From Kaistia defluvii (GTDB lineage Bacteria; Pseudomonadota; Alphaproteobacteria; Rhizobiales; Kaistiaceae), in contig NZ_JBEPSM010000001.1 of assembly GCF_040548815.1 (NCBI RefSeq), forward strand, positions 1,240,001 to 1,304,000: a stretch of DNA of 64,000 nt, in the 5' to 3' direction. Each line of letters opens with the position of its first letter. Positions within the stretch are counted from its first letter, which is position 1. Position numbers and translations under genes: made by a program. Below are positions 44,618 through 54,287 of this stretch, piece after piece. The notes under the pieces were generated by a model that did no database searches, was not told where the DNA came from, and worked only from the letters and a program-made list of their open reading frames with translations.

Positions 44618-47600
44618 ATGCCGCAAACGAGTAGCCGCGAGTTCATGACGCCGCGCGACGGAGACCTTGGTCTGCAACACCTCGCCAATCCCCCGGGGCT
44701 TTCGATCTCCGCGCTGCCGAACGGCGCCATCTTCTCGATCACGCACCGTGCCGAAGGCGGTGCACCGGTGATGATCAACCAGGTGCTGGGCTCGCCGATC
44801 GATGGCGGCATCGGCCGGATCTGGCTGCGCGTCGGCGGCAAGACGCCGTTCCTCGCGCAACTGGTGGGCCCACGGGCCAAGGTTTCCCTCGCTGCTGACG
44901 GCATCCACTTCGTCTGGCGCGGCGAAACGAGCGGCATCGCGCATCAGGTAACGCTGCGGCTGGATCCCCACGCGACGCGCTGGTTCTGGCATGTCGACGT
45001 CGAGAACCGGGGCGATATGGAGATCCCCTGCGACATCGTGCTGGCACAGGATCTCGGCCTCGGCGGGCGCGGCTTCCTGATGGGGAGCGAGGCCTATGCC
45101 TCGCAATATATCGACCACCGCGCGGCCGAACATCCGACCTTCGGCCCGGTCGTCATGAGCCGGCAGAACCTGTCGCAGGGTGGGCGCTTTCCCTGGCATG
45201 CGCTCGGCTGCATCGAGGGCGCCGTCTCCTATGCCACCGACGCGATCCAGATCTTCGGGCCGGATTTCCGCGCGCGCGACGAGATCGAGCTCGGCTTCGG
45301 CACGGACCTGCCCGGCACCGTCTGGCAGCACGAGCTCGCCTGCCCGGCCGTTCAATCGAAGCCGGCAACGCTGGCTCCGGCGGCCACGGCAAGCTGGACT
45401 TTCTTCAGCCAGTTCGTCTCCAACCACCCCGAGGCTTCCAGCGACGGGGATCTCGGCCACCTCGACGGCATCGTGGAAGCGGCGAAGCGCCCTGCCTTCG
45501 AAGCGATCGCCCCCTCGCCGACCGTGCGCAGCCTGTTGCAGGACGCCGCGCCGCTCGCGGTTCTGCCGCTCGACGGAGCTGACCTCGCAAGGCTCTATCC
45601 GGCTCGGGAACTGGAAGAGCGCCAGGATGGCAGCCTGCTCTCCTTCTTCGTGGCCGAGGGGGCCCTGAACCGGCATGTCGTTCTGGCGGCCAAGGAGGAT
45701 ATCGTCGCCCGCCGCCATGGCGCGATCGTCCGCAGCGGTCAGGGCATGATGCCGGATGAGGCGACACTCGCCGCGACCTGCTGGATGCATGGCGTTTTCG
45801 CCGCGCAGCTCACCATCGGCAACACCTCGTTCCACAAGCTGTTTTCGGTCTCGCGCGATCCCTACAACATCACCCGCGCCAGCGGCCTGCGCATGTTGAT
45901 CGACACCGGCGAAGGCTGGCGCCTGCTCTCGGTGCCATCCGCCTTCGATATGGGTCTTAGCGATTGCCGCTGGATCTACCGGCTCGCGGACCGCACCGTC
46001 ACGGTCCACGCCATCGCCTCCGGCGTCGATGCCGCGATGCAATGGCGCGTCGAAGTCGATGGACCGCCTGCGCGCTTCCTCGTGCTTGGCCATATCGTGC
46101 TCGGCGAGCGCGACTATGAGCAGAGCGGCCGGATCACCATCGACGAGCCCGCCAAGCGCTTCACCTTCCAGCCCGGCAAGGACTGGCTCTGGGGCAAGAA
46201 CTTCCCGAATGCCGCCTATCACCTCGTCACCAGCACGCCGGAGGCTGTCGAGGCGATCGGCGGCGATGAGTTGCTCTACGAGGACGGCGCGCCGCGTGGC
46301 GGCGCCTATGTCGCGCTGCGCACCCGCGAGACCCGTCAACTGACCTTCGCCGTCGTCGGCTCGATGACGGATCCGGCAGAGGCGCGCCGCCTCGCGGACC
46401 TCTACGCCAAGGGTCAGCCGGACGAAGCGCTGCTTGCGCCGGCCGCGGACTACTGGCGCCGCGTGACCCGCGATGTCACGATTCCAGGCGAAGGCGACGC
46501 GCTCTCGGCCGAACAGGCGATCCTGCCCTGGCTGGCGCATGACGCCATGATCCACCTGACTGTGCCGCACGGTCTGGAGCAATACACCGGCGCGGCCTGG
46601 GGCACGCGCGACGTCTGCCAGGGTCCGCTCGAATTCATGCTGGCGCTGCGCCACGACGAGACGGCGCGCGACATCCTGACGACGCTGTTCGCCGAGCAAT
46701 ACCGGACGCGGGGCGACTGGCCGCAATGGTTCATGCTGCCGCCCTATTCCAACATCCGCGCCGGCGAGGCGCATGGCGATATCGTTGTCTGGCCGCTGAA
46801 GGCGCTCTGCGACTATATCGAGGCCACGGGCGATCTCGGCATCCTCGACATAAGCCTGCCCTGGCGGCGCGACGACGATTTGAAGCCGACGGCCGAGACC
46901 GGCACGATCCGCGAGCATATCGAGCTGCTGCTTTCGACCGTCAGGGCGCGCTTCATCCCAGGCACGCATCTGATCCGCTATGGCGAGGGCGACTGGAACG
47001 ACTCGCTGCAGCCGGCCGATCCGCACCTTCGCGATTGGATGGTCTCGACCTGGACCGTCGCCCTGCTCTACGAGCAGATCCAGCGTTTTGCCGCCATCCT
47101 GGAACGCACGGGCGATGTGGCGGAGGCGACGGCGCTCACCTCGCTCGCCGGCGTCATGCGCGGCGACGTCAACCGCTACCTGATCCGCGACGGCGTCATT
47201 GCCGGGTATGGATTGTTCGATCCCGGCCACGACCAGGTCGAACTGCTGCTGCATCCGAGCGACCAGCGAACCGGGCTTTCCTACTCGCTGATCCCGATGA
47301 CGCAATCGATCCTGGGCGGCCTGTTCACGCCGGCGCAGACGCGCGCCCATCTTGATCTCATCCGCCAGCACCTGCTCGACCCGGACGGCGCGCGGCTGAT
47401 GGACAAGCCGGTGGTCTATCGGGGCGGCGTCGAGACGCTGTTCCGGCGCGCCGAATCCGCCGCCTTCTTCGGCCGCGAGATCGGCCTGATGTATGTGCAT
47501 GCACATCTGCGCTACTGCGAGGCGCTAGCCGTCAGCGGCGACGCGGAAGGCGCTCGCGAGGCGATCGCGTTGGTCAATCCGATCGCCGTCACCGAGCGCC

Positions 47601-47836
47601 TGTCGCAGGCGTCGCTGCGCCAGCGCAACACCTATTTCAGCTCCAGCGATGCGGCGTTCCCGGACCGCTACAAGGCAAGCGCCGAATGGAGCCGCGTGCG
47701 CGACGGCAGCATCGCCGTCGATGGCGGTTGGCGAGTTTATTCAAGCGGACCAGGCCTCTATACCCAGATCTTCGTGCGACGGATCCTGGGATTGCGGCGG
47801 GACTTCGGGATTGAGCAGATTAATACTCAAAACTAG
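44618..47836 (+). CDS. GH94/GH36-type glycoside phosphorylase or hydrolase (cellobiose-phosphorylase family)
   Basis: The 1072-residue protein has an N-terminal beta-sandwich region with GAIFSITHRAEGG. A second carbohydrate-binding-like section follows, then an (alpha/alpha)6 catalytic domain (about 620-1000) with TGAAWGTRDVCQGP, WPQWFM and the GH94-type catalytic-Asp motif GEGDWNDSL. This layout fits COG3459 phosphorylases, which split beta-glucosides with phosphate and are cytoplasmic; no signal peptide is seen. The start at 44618 is the ATG after AGGGGCGATA. Substrate unknown: cellobiose, laminaribiose, beta-1,2-glucan or others. Confidence 0.82.
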   Translation: MPQTSSREFMTPRDGDLGLQHLANPPGLSISALPNGAIFSITHRAEGGAPVMINQVLGSPIDGGIGRIWLRVGGKTPFLAQLVGPRAKVSLAADGIHFVWRGETSGIAHQVTLRLDPHATRWFWHVDVENRGDMEIPCDIVLAQDLGLGGRGFLMGSEAYASQYIDHRAAEHPTFGPVVMSRQNLSQGGRFPWHALGCIEGAVSYATDAIQIFGPDFRARDEIELGFGTDLPGTVWQHELACPAVQSKPATLAPAATASWTFFSQFVSNHPEASSDGDLGHLDGIVEAAKRPAFEAIAPSPTVRSLLQDAAPLAVLPLDGADLARLYPARELEERQDGSLLSFFVAEGALNRHVVLAAKEDIVARRHGAIVRSGQGMMPDEATLAATCWMHGVFAAQLTIGNTSFHKLFSVSRDPYNITRASGLRMLIDTGEGWRLLSVPSAFDMGLSDCRWIYRLADRTVTVHAIASGVDAAMQWRVEVDGPPARFLVLGHIVLGERDYEQSGRITIDEPAKRFTFQPGKDWLWGKNFPNAAYHLVTSTPEAVEAIGGDELLYEDGAPRGGAYVALRTRETRQLTFAVVGSMTDPAEARRLADLYAKGQPDEALLAPAADYWRRVTRDVTIPGEGDALSAEQAILPWLAHDAMIHLTVPHGLEQYTGAAWGTRDVCQGPLEFMLALRHDETARDILTTLFAEQYRTRGDWPQWFMLPPYSNIRAGEAHGDIVVWPLKALCDYIEATGDLGILDISLPWRRDDDLKPTAETGTIREHIELLLSTVRARFIPGTHLIRYGEGDWNDSLQPADPHLRDWMVSTWTVALLYEQIQRFAAILERTGDVAEATALTSLAGVMRGDVNRYLIRDGVIAGYGLFDPGHDQVELLLHPSDQRTGLSYSLIPMTQSILGGLFTPAQTRAHLDLIRQHLLDPDGARLMDKPVVYRGGVETLFRRAESAAFFGREIGLMYVHAHLRYCEALAVSGDAEGAREAIALVNPIAVTERLSQASLRQRNTYFSSSDAAFPDRYKASAEWSRVRDGSIAVDGGWRVYSSGPGLYTQIFVRRILGLRRDFGIEQINTQN

Positions 47837-47884
47837 TAGCCACCCACACAAGAGCAAAAAACGCGCCGGTGAAGCATCGCGGGG

Positions 47885-48646
47885 CTAGTGCTTGTAGCTA
47901 GAGAACGCATCCAAACCGTAGCTAGCCTCAAGTGAGGAGCGAATATGAGGGTTAGAACTATATTTTAGAATACGATAGCGACCGACCAGCGACTTATACT
48001 TTAAATATCCCAGATACATTCCGTTAACCCCAAGCAAAGAAACTTCATCATCGGACAACTGAGACCTCAAAAGGCGAGCATAGTCATTCTTCTCTGCCTC
48101 GGGAAGCATTTTATCCGAATCTATCTTCTTAAGAATGTTATGAAAGACGCGACAATACCGACCAACGGTATTTTGACTGTAACCGAAAGATAGTTCATAT
48201 TCCTTGATTATTTCCAGAATCTGATCATCTATCGAACATATCGCTCCCTTAACCGACACTGACCTAGAAAGAATAGTGGCCATTTGCTGGATGGCTGCCT
48301 CGCCGCGGAAGCTGCCGTATTTTATACCGTCTCTAGCTTCCCTCATGAGCGAGAGAAGCTGAAAAAACGATGATTCAAACCTCTGGCGGTGCTGTTCATC
48401 CCGCGCGACGGCTCCCTCACTCTTCTGCTGTTCAATTTGATCGCCTTGCATCCACAGCGTAGCCAGAAGTCCTATGAAGCCAAGGCTACCGAACAGAGCG
48501 TTGAGAGCACCAAAACTATCACCCCATTGCCCAAGCTTGTCTGGTGCCCACCCGTGGCCGAGAGCGCTCAGCACAACATATTGACCGGCAAACAGACACC
48601 AAACGATCACGACTAAAACGCCAACGCCCCAAACAGCCTTCCGCAT
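47885..48646 (-). CDS. PutAbiC-type putative abortive-infection protein
   Basis: This 253-residue membrane protein has two N-terminal transmembrane helices (VGVLVVIVWCLFAGQYVVLSALG and ALNALFGSLGFIGLLATLWM) separated by the signature GQWGDSFGALNALF, then a coiled segment and a helical C-terminal domain with FFQLLSLMREAR and YARLLRSQLSDDE. This is the putative phage abortive infection (PutAbiC) pattern. The ATG at 48646 follows a GGGGGAAGC site. G+C is low compared with the flanks, marking an acquired defence gene. Activity is inferred from the family only. Confidence 0.8.
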   Translation of the reverse strand: MRKAVWGVGVLVVIVWCLFAGQYVVLSALGHGWAPDKLGQWGDSFGALNALFGSLGFIGLLATLWMQGDQIEQQKSEGAVARDEQHRQRFESSFFQLLSLMREARDGIKYGSFRGEAAIQQMATILSRSVSVKGAICSIDDQILEIIKEYELSFGYSQNTVGRYCRVFHNILKKIDSDKMLPEAEKNDYARLLRSQLSDDEVSLLGVNGMYLGYLKYKSLVGRYRILKYSSNPHIRSSLEASYGLDAFSSYKH

Positions 48647-48726
48647 TGCTTCCCCCGAATCGATGGACGTGTAGTTGAGGGTCCCGCGGCAGAGCAATCA
48701 AGACTCAGGAGGCAGACTTCGCGCTA

Positions 48727-49263
48727 CTACTCCAGCCTCAGCGCTGGCCTGAGCCAAGCCAGGACCGCCTCGATGTCGGTCGCCTGCGTCGTGTCGACGT
48801 CGAAACGCGGACCGCGATCGACGGGAGCGGCGCGCTTGGCGAGTTCGATCAGCTCGGGGATGAAGGCGGCGCCTGGATGGCCGGCATGGCGTTGATCCAG
48901 GCGGTCGCCATAGCGCTTCGCCAGGACCTCGGGCGGCGTGTGGCACCAGATCTCGGCGGTCGCTCCGACACCGGCACGCTCGATATGCGCCTCCAGCACC
49001 TCGCGCGGCTGGAAGCCGAACCAGGCATCGATAATGAAGGTGGTGTCGTCGGGCGCGTCGCGGATGATCGACCAGATGGCGTGATAGCTCGCCCGCCCAA
49101 GCGCACGATTGAACTCGCGGTCGCCGATGCCAAGCTGGTCGAAGAAGGGTTCCTTGACCGTATCGAGCGTCAGGATGATCCAGCCCATGCGCTGCGAGAC
49201 CGCGCGGGCAATCGTGCTCTTTCCCGTGGCGGGAATGCCATTGACGAGGACGGCTCGTTTCAT
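48727..49263 (-). CDS. AAA-family P-loop kinase-like protein
   Basis: The 178-residue protein has Walker A GIPATGKS at the N-terminus (MKRAVLVNGIPATGKST), a lid-like region and FIIDAWFGFQ as the likely second acidic site. This is the small-molecule kinase form of the AAA_33 type (like gluconate or chloramphenicol kinases). It lies 4 bp after the ROK kinase gene, in the same operon as the aldolase, so it may phosphorylate a sugar or a sugar-related product. The real substrate is unknown. Confidence 0.8.
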   Translation of the reverse strand: MKRAVLVNGIPATGKSTIARAVSQRMGWIILTLDTVKEPFFDQLGIGDREFNRALGRASYHAIWSIIRDAPDDTTFIIDAWFGFQPREVLEAHIERAGVGATAEIWCHTPPEVLAKRYGDRLDQRHAGHPGAAFIPELIELAKRAAPVDRGPRFDVDTTQATDIEAVLAWLRPALRLE

Positions 49264-49267
49264 GAAA

Positions 49268-50206
49268 TCAGGCGGGCCTTTCGAGCACGGTGAGTTCCGC
49301 CGGCACGAGGGCCGAGGGCGGCAGAGGCGTTCGATGCTCGATCAGGGCGCAGACCGCGGCGCCGATGACGCCGGCATCGTCGCCGAGTGCCGCCGACAGG
49401 ACGGGATACTGATACCAGGGTGCGAGCGCCGGCACCTTCTGCAGCGCCTTGAAAGCGGCCTTGCCCAATCCGCCACCCAGCAGCACGAGATCCGGGTCGA
49501 AGGCGGCCGAGGCGCTGTCGATTGCCGCCCGCAGCGGGCCGGCCCATGCGTCCAGAACCTGCCGGGCCACGGCATTGCCCTTGGCGGCCCTGCGAAGGAT
49601 ATCGTCGATCGAGGTGTCCGCCGGCAGGCCGGCTTCCTGGATATGCCGCGCCAGCGCCGTGCCGGAGCTGGTCGTCTCGACACAGCCGCGACGGCCGCAG
49701 ACGCAGGCCGCGCCCTTGACGTCGACGGTGATGTGGCCGAGCTGACCGGCCGTTCCGCGACCGCGCAGGATCTGCCCTTCCTGAACGATGGCCCCGCCAA
49801 TGCCGGTGCCGATCGTGAACATCACGACGTTTTCCCGGCCTCGGCCGGCGCCTGCCGCGATCTCGGCCACGAGCGCCATGTTGCAGTCATTGTCGATGAT
49901 GACGGGCTTGCCGGTCGCAGCCTCGACCCGCTCGGCCAGGGCGGCGCCCGCGAGGTTCAGATAACCGCCGGAAAGCACTGTGCGGCGGCGGGCGTCGACC
50001 CGGCCGGGCACGCCGATGCCGATCGCCGTGACATCCGGCCGGTCGAGTTGGCGGACCAGCTCGATGATGCGGCCGATGGCGTTGTTCGCGTCCCGGTCGA
50101 TCCGCTCGGACACACGCTCCAGGATATCGCCCGCGCCGGAGACGCGGGCGGCCCGGAGATTCGTGCCGCCGATATCGACGCCGATGGCTGTTGACGTGTC
50201 AGGCAT
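49268..50206 (-). CDS. ROK-family sugar kinase
   Basis: This 312-residue ROK protein without a DNA-binding domain has the ATP-phosphate motif GVDIGGTNLRAA, the catalytic Asp in IIDNDCNMA, TIGTGIGGAI and the zinc motif CVCGRRGCVE. It should phosphorylate a hexose or amino-hexose such as glucose, allose, fructose or N-acetylmannosamine. Its position between the AAA kinase and a LacD-like aldolase, and next to a sugar transporter, suggests that it acts on the sugar brought in by transporter 3. Confidence 0.9.
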   Translation of the reverse strand: MPDTSTAIGVDIGGTNLRAARVSGAGDILERVSERIDRDANNAIGRIIELVRQLDRPDVTAIGIGVPGRVDARRRTVLSGGYLNLAGAALAERVEAATGKPVIIDNDCNMALVAEIAAGAGRGRENVVMFTIGTGIGGAIVQEGQILRGRGTAGQLGHITVDVKGAACVCGRRGCVETTSSGTALARHIQEAGLPADTSIDDILRRAAKGNAVARQVLDAWAGPLRAAIDSASAAFDPDLVLLGGGLGKAAFKALQKVPALAPWYQYPVLSAALGDDAGVIGAAVCALIEHRTPLPPSALVPAELTVLERPA

Positions 50207-50234
50207 GTTGCACCCGGTCGCCGAAGGAATGGGA

Positions 50235-51149
50235 TCAGGCCGCCTTGCGAGCCTGGGCCGAATAGCGCGCCAGGACGTCCTGGATCTGGCGCAGGCGCGG
50301 AACCGCGATGGTGGTCAGCCGCTCGCGCTGGATCTCGCGGTCGAGATGGATGCAATCCTTCCAGAGCGCGCGACCGGCGATAACGCCCGAGGCGCCGTTC
50401 TGCATCGCGATCTCGACCTGACCGATGAAGGTCTCGTGATCGACGCCCGCCGACAGAACCGCCCAAGGCACCTCGCCGGACATCGCCGTGATCTTGGCGC
50501 AGGAGTCGGCCGTGCCGGGATAGGGGATCTTCAGCACCTTTGCGCCGAGCTCGAGCGAGATCCGCGTGCCCTCCTCGATCAGCCAGGGCGTCTTGGCCTT
50601 GTAGTCTTCCTTGCTCTCGCCCTCGAGCTGGTAGGTCAGGAACTCGACCACCAGCAGCAGGTCCTCGCGCGCGAAATCCTCGATCGACTGGCGCAGGATC
50701 TCGATATTGGCGGTGTTCGCCTCCGGCTTGTCGGCGCGGAGATAGACCATGATCTTGCCACCGGTGCCGCCCAGCTCGCGGACGCGGCGGGCGTTGATAT
50801 CAGGCACCAGCTTCGACAGGCGATAGCCTTCCGGCGAAACGTCCCAGCCCGATGCGTCGAGGCCAATCAGCAACGCCGTATCGCGCGCCAGCGAGCCATT
50901 CTCGATCACATGCGGCACGGCGCAAAGCGGGTCGAGCAGGACGCAGGAAGCTTCATTGGCGAGGTAGCGGGTGATGTCCGACTTGGTCTCGCCCAGCATG
51001 TCGTTGCTGATCTTGGCCTGCTCTTCCGGGTCGGAAGCGAGGATGGTGCGCATCCCGCCGCGCTGGTCGCAGGCGATCACCATCATGGCGCCATCGCGCC
51101 CGCAGATCTGCTGGTAGCCACGGAATTCCGATGTCGACATTCGGGTCAT
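50235..51149 (-). CDS. DeoC/LacD-family class I aldolase (tagatose-bisphosphate / sulfofructose-phosphate aldolase-like)
   Basis: The 304-residue TIM-barrel aldolase has MMVIACDQRGGMR near the N-terminus, as in LacD and YihT, and the Schiff-base lysine in GAKVLKIPYPG. It ends in the phosphate-binding segment ASGVIAGRALWKD. It should cleave a ketose-1-phosphate or 1,6-bisphosphate into two C3 units; the exact sugar is unknown. The first gene of the aldolase-ROK-AAA kinase operon, it is divergent from the SorC regulator. A second ATG at 51140 is a possible start. Confidence 0.87.
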   Translation of the reverse strand: MTRMSTSEFRGYQQICGRDGAMMVIACDQRGGMRTILASDPEEQAKISNDMLGETKSDITRYLANEASCVLLDPLCAVPHVIENGSLARDTALLIGLDASGWDVSPEGYRLSKLVPDINARRVRELGGTGGKIMVYLRADKPEANTANIEILRQSIEDFAREDLLLVVEFLTYQLEGESKEDYKAKTPWLIEEGTRISLELGAKVLKIPYPGTADSCAKITAMSGEVPWAVLSAGVDHETFIGQVEIAMQNGASGVIAGRALWKDCIHLDREIQRERLTTIAVPRLRQIQDVLARYSAQARKAA

Positions 51150-51364
51150 GCTGCACGGTCCGATTTTGGCGCCGGCCTTGCCGGGCGTTGGCGAAGTTTC
51201 TCAAGCCACCGAACCGGTGCATTCTACCGCAACTGGCGGCGAATGCCCGATCCATCGTCGATGCCCGTCGCTTTTATGGACCGCCCCTGCCCGAATGGAT
51301 TATGCACGGAAGGCTAGCGGTTCGAGCACGCGGCGTCTCTGCGGTGGCTCCCTCAAGCTGATGC

Positions 51365-52342
51365 GTGTATGTGTATCATCTTTCAGAAAGGAATTTCAAG
51401 CTGTCCTCTTCGTCATCCCAGGACACCGCTGCGACCCGCACGATGCTGCACACCGTCGCCAAGCTTCACTACGAAGCCGACCTCTCGCAGGTCGAGATCG
51501 CGCGCCGGTTGAACGTCTCGGCGGCGACGATCTCGCGGCTGCTGCGACGGGCGCGCGAGGAGGGAATCGTGCGCATCGAGATCCCCGATATCGCGACGCC
51601 GGAAGAGCTCAACCAGAAGCTGGTCGAAGCGCTGGGGTTGAAGCAGGCGGCTGTGGTCGACGCCCCGGAGACGGGCGTGATGGCAGCCCTCGCCTCACCG
51701 GTCGGTGCGCTGCTGCGCGACGCAGGCCTCAAGCAGGATTCTGTGCTGGCGATCGGCTGGGGCCGCGCCGTGCGCGAAGTGATCCAGGCGGGCCTGCCGA
51801 GCCTGCCGGGCGTCCTCACCGTGCCGGCGACCGGCGGCATGCAGCAATCCGCCCCGCATTTCCAGATCAACGAATTCGTCCGCCTCGCCGCCGAGCAGAT
51901 GTCGGGAACGCCGCATTTCATCCATGCGCCTTATCTGCCGTCGCCGGAATCGCGCGAGGCGTTTTTGAGCGACCCCATCATTCAGGAGAATGTCGCGCTC
52001 TGGGGAAGGCTCGACGCGGCACTGGTCGGCATTGGCCTGACGCACGCGGTCGATCCGGCCCTCGGCGCATCCTCGGCAACGCCGAACGAACTGGCGCTGG
52101 CGCACGCCGCCGGCGACGTCGTGCGGCACTATTTCGATGTGTCCGGCCATCCCGTGCCCTGGGATGGCGAAGACCGGCTGATCGCCGTGTCGCCGGAACA
52201 ATTGCGCGCCACGCCTCTGGTGATCGGCGTGGCGGTCTCCGCCAACAAGGTGCCGGCGATCCTGGGCGCCATCCGCGCCGGCCTCATCAATGCCTTGGTC
52301 ACCGACGTCCGTACCGCGCAGGCGGTGCTGGACAGTCTCTGA
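51365..52342 (+). CDS. SorC/DeoR-type sugar-binding transcriptional regulator
   Basis: The 325-residue protein has a helix-turn-helix near the N-terminus (YEADLSQVEIARRLNVSAATISRLLRRAREEGIVRI) and a C-terminal SorC/DeoR phosphosugar-binding domain (VLAIGWGRAV, ALVGIGLT, NALVTDVRTAQAVL). It normally senses a sugar phosphate, fitting the kinase-aldolase operon divergent from it and transporter 3 behind it. The start is uncertain: the GTG at 51365 is the longest, and an internal ATG at 51443 would remove 26 residues. Confidence 0.88.
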   Translation: MYVYHLSERNFKLSSSSSQDTAATRTMLHTVAKLHYEADLSQVEIARRLNVSAATISRLLRRAREEGIVRIEIPDIATPEELNQKLVEALGLKQAAVVDAPETGVMAALASPVGALLRDAGLKQDSVLAIGWGRAVREVIQAGLPSLPGVLTVPATGGMQQSAPHFQINEFVRLAAEQMSGTPHFIHAPYLPSPESREAFLSDPIIQENVALWGRLDAALVGIGLTHAVDPALGASSATPNELALAHAAGDVVRHYFDVSGHPVPWDGEDRLIAVSPEQLRATPLVIGVAVSANKVPAILGAIRAGLINALVTDVRTAQAVLDSL

Positions 52343-52368
52343 CTGTCTATCTCGATCGCCAAAAGGAA

Positions 52369-52405
52369 AAGGGCGGCCGCACGAATGCGACCGCCCTTAT
52401 CTTTT
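52369..52405. terminator. Bidirectional terminator between sorC-type gene and transporter 3
   Basis: AAGGGCGG...CCGCCCTT is a strong stem followed by ATCTTTT on the plus strand and by TTCCTTTT on the minus strand. It separates two convergent genes. Confidence 0.85.
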
Positions 52406-52414
52406 AATGCGACC

Positions 52415-53179
52415 TCAGCCGCCGACCATCAGCTTGACGATCTCGTCCGGGTTGGTATCGGCGATCTTGCGTTCGCCGGCCAGCGTGCCGCGCCGGAGCA
52501 CGACGATGCGATCAGCGACCGCAAAGATGTCCTGCAGATTGTGCGAGATGAAGATGATCGCACGCCCCTGCGCCTTCAGGTTCTGGATGAGCGACACGAC
52601 CTTGCGCTGTTCCGGCACGCCGAGCGCCGCCGTCGGCTCATCCATGATCAGGACGCGGGCATTCCAGTAGATCGCCCGGCCGATCGCCACCGCCTGGCGC
52701 TGGCCGCCCGAGAAGCGGCCCACGGGAGCGTCGAGCCGGTTCACGTGGAAGTCGAGCCGCGCCATGGTCTCCTTCGCCGCCTTGGCCATGGCGGGACGGT
52801 CGAGCACGGGCAGGAAGCCGAACAGGCGCCGCATAGGCTCGCGGCCCAGGAAGATGTTGGCGCCGATCGTCAAATTGTCGGCCAGTGCCAGGTCCTGGTA
52901 GATCGTCTCGATGCCATGGGCGCGCGCCGCCTCCGGCGTGGCGAAGCGAACCGCCTCGCCGGCGAAGCGGATCTCGCCGCCATCGGCGCCATAGACGCCG
53001 GAGATGGTCTTGATCAGGGTCGACTTGCCCGCGCCATTGTCACCGGCAAGCGCCACGACCTCGCCGGGATAGAGCGCCATCGAGACGCCCTTGAGGGCCT
53101 CGACGCCGCCGAACCGCTTGGAGACGGAACGCACGTCCAGGATAGGTTCCTGGGTCTGCAGTTGGGATTGCACCGACAT
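52415..53179 (-). CDS. Sugar ABC transporter ATP-binding protein (single domain), transporter 3
   Basis: The 254-residue ABC ATPase has GDNGAGKST, FSGGQRQAVAIGRAI and LIMDEPTAALG. Unlike transporters 1, 2 and 4 it has only one ATPase domain, the FrcA-like form, so it would work as a homodimer. The ATG at 53179 directly follows the permease stop (TAGTGATG). Confidence 0.93.
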   Translation of the reverse strand: MSVQSQLQTQEPILDVRSVSKRFGGVEALKGVSMALYPGEVVALAGDNGAGKSTLIKTISGVYGADGGEIRFAGEAVRFATPEAARAHGIETIYQDLALADNLTIGANIFLGREPMRRLFGFLPVLDRPAMAKAAKETMARLDFHVNRLDAPVGRFSGGQRQAVAIGRAIYWNARVLIMDEPTAALGVPEQRKVVSLIQNLKAQGRAIIFISHNLQDIFAVADRIVVLRRGTLAGERKIADTNPDEIVKLMVGG

Positions 53180-53181
53180 CA

Positions 53182-54216
53182 CTAACGATCCCCACCGAGC
53201 TTGCGCTGCGTCTGGTCGACGAGCACCGAGATGATGATGACGACGCCGACGGCGACGAACTGCCAGAACGGTTCGACATTGATGAAGACGAGGCCGTACT
53301 GGATCACCGCGATCACGAGCGCGCCCGCCACCGTGCCGAGAATGGTGCCGGAGCCGCCGAACAGGCTGGCGCCGCCAATCACCACTGCGGCGATCGAGTC
53401 GAGCAGCAGCGGTTCGCCGGCCTGGGCCGCGCCGGCCGTGAAACGCGCCGCATAGAGCACGCCGCCAATGCCCGCGCAGAAGGCGGAGAGCAGGTAGAGC
53501 TTGCGGATATGGCGCGGCACGTTGATGCCGGAACGGATCGCCGCCTGCTCGTTGGCGCCGATGGCGTAGGTGTGCTGGCCGAAGCGGGTCTGCGACAGCA
53601 GATAGTGCATCAGCAGCACGAACAGGATGGTGATGATCACGACAACCGGGAAGCCCAGCACGCGGCCATTGCCGAGCGAGGCGAACCAGCTGTTGGAGAC
53701 CGGCACAGTCGTGCCGCCGGCGAGCAGGAAGGCGACGCCGCGCGCCACGCCGAACATGCCGAGCGTTCCGATGAAGGGGGGGACCTTCAGCTTGGAAATC
53801 AGCACGCCGTTGACCAGGCCCGGCCCCAGCGCGACCACGAGGCCTGCGGTGATGCCGACGAGCATGGCGGCAAAGGGCGGCAGCGACTGGCCGGCCAGAT
53901 TAGTGGCGTGCGCCGCGATGACGGCGGCGAGGCCCATGATGAAGCCGATCGAGAGATCGATGCCGCCGGAAATGATGACGAAGGTCGAGCCGAGGGCCAG
54001 AAGCAGCGGCGCCACCGCGAAGATCGCGATCGACTGCGCGTTATAGCTCGAGAACAGGAATGTCTGGCCGTAGCTGATGCGGGACCAGGTCTCGAAGAAT
54101 ATCAGAAGAATGGCCAGGAACAACCAGGCGCGCATCGCCGCGATCCGCAGGATCAGCTGGCGGGAACGGGACTTGGCAGGGTCCGCGCGCGATTCCGTAG
54201 ACGTTTGGGCGGACAT
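53182..54216 (-). CDS. Sugar ABC transporter permease, transporter 3
   Basis: This 344-residue CUT2 permease has a basic N-terminal stretch and about nine transmembrane segments, with GSTFVIISGGIDLSIGFIMGL, LKVPPFIGTLGMFGVARG and GGASLFGGSGTILGTVAG. The ATG at 54216 is chosen because the extension to 54291 runs into the binding-protein gene. A GC-rich hairpin lies between it and the binding-protein gene. Confidence 0.93.
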   Translation of the reverse strand: MSAQTSTESRADPAKSRSRQLILRIAAMRAWLFLAILLIFFETWSRISYGQTFLFSSYNAQSIAIFAVAPLLLALGSTFVIISGGIDLSIGFIMGLAAVIAAHATNLAGQSLPPFAAMLVGITAGLVVALGPGLVNGVLISKLKVPPFIGTLGMFGVARGVAFLLAGGTTVPVSNSWFASLGNGRVLGFPVVVIITILFVLLMHYLLSQTRFGQHTYAIGANEQAAIRSGINVPRHIRKLYLLSAFCAGIGGVLYAARFTAGAAQAGEPLLLDSIAAVVIGGASLFGGSGTILGTVAGALVIAVIQYGLVFINVEPFWQFVAVGVVIIISVLVDQTQRKLGGDR

Positions 54217-54251
54217 GCGCCACTCCGTAACAGGTATCGAAGACAGAGGGA

Positions 54252-54280
54252 GCGCCGCCGGACCACTGGCCCGGCGGCGC
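54252..54280. promoter_or_regulatory. GC-rich hairpin downstream of the transporter 3 binding-protein gene
   Basis: GCGCCGCCGG / CCGGCGGCGC forms a perfect 10-bp stem with a 9-nt loop. It begins 8 bp beyond the stop at 54288 and has no T tract. It probably acts as an mRNA 3'-end stabiliser or a partial terminator inside the operon. Confidence 0.65.
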
Positions 54281-54287
54281 CGGCGGC

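Noticed and set aside
44579..47506. 975-codon reverse ORF
   Set aside because: Antisense of the GH94/GH36-type gene, which has catalytic motifs in order.
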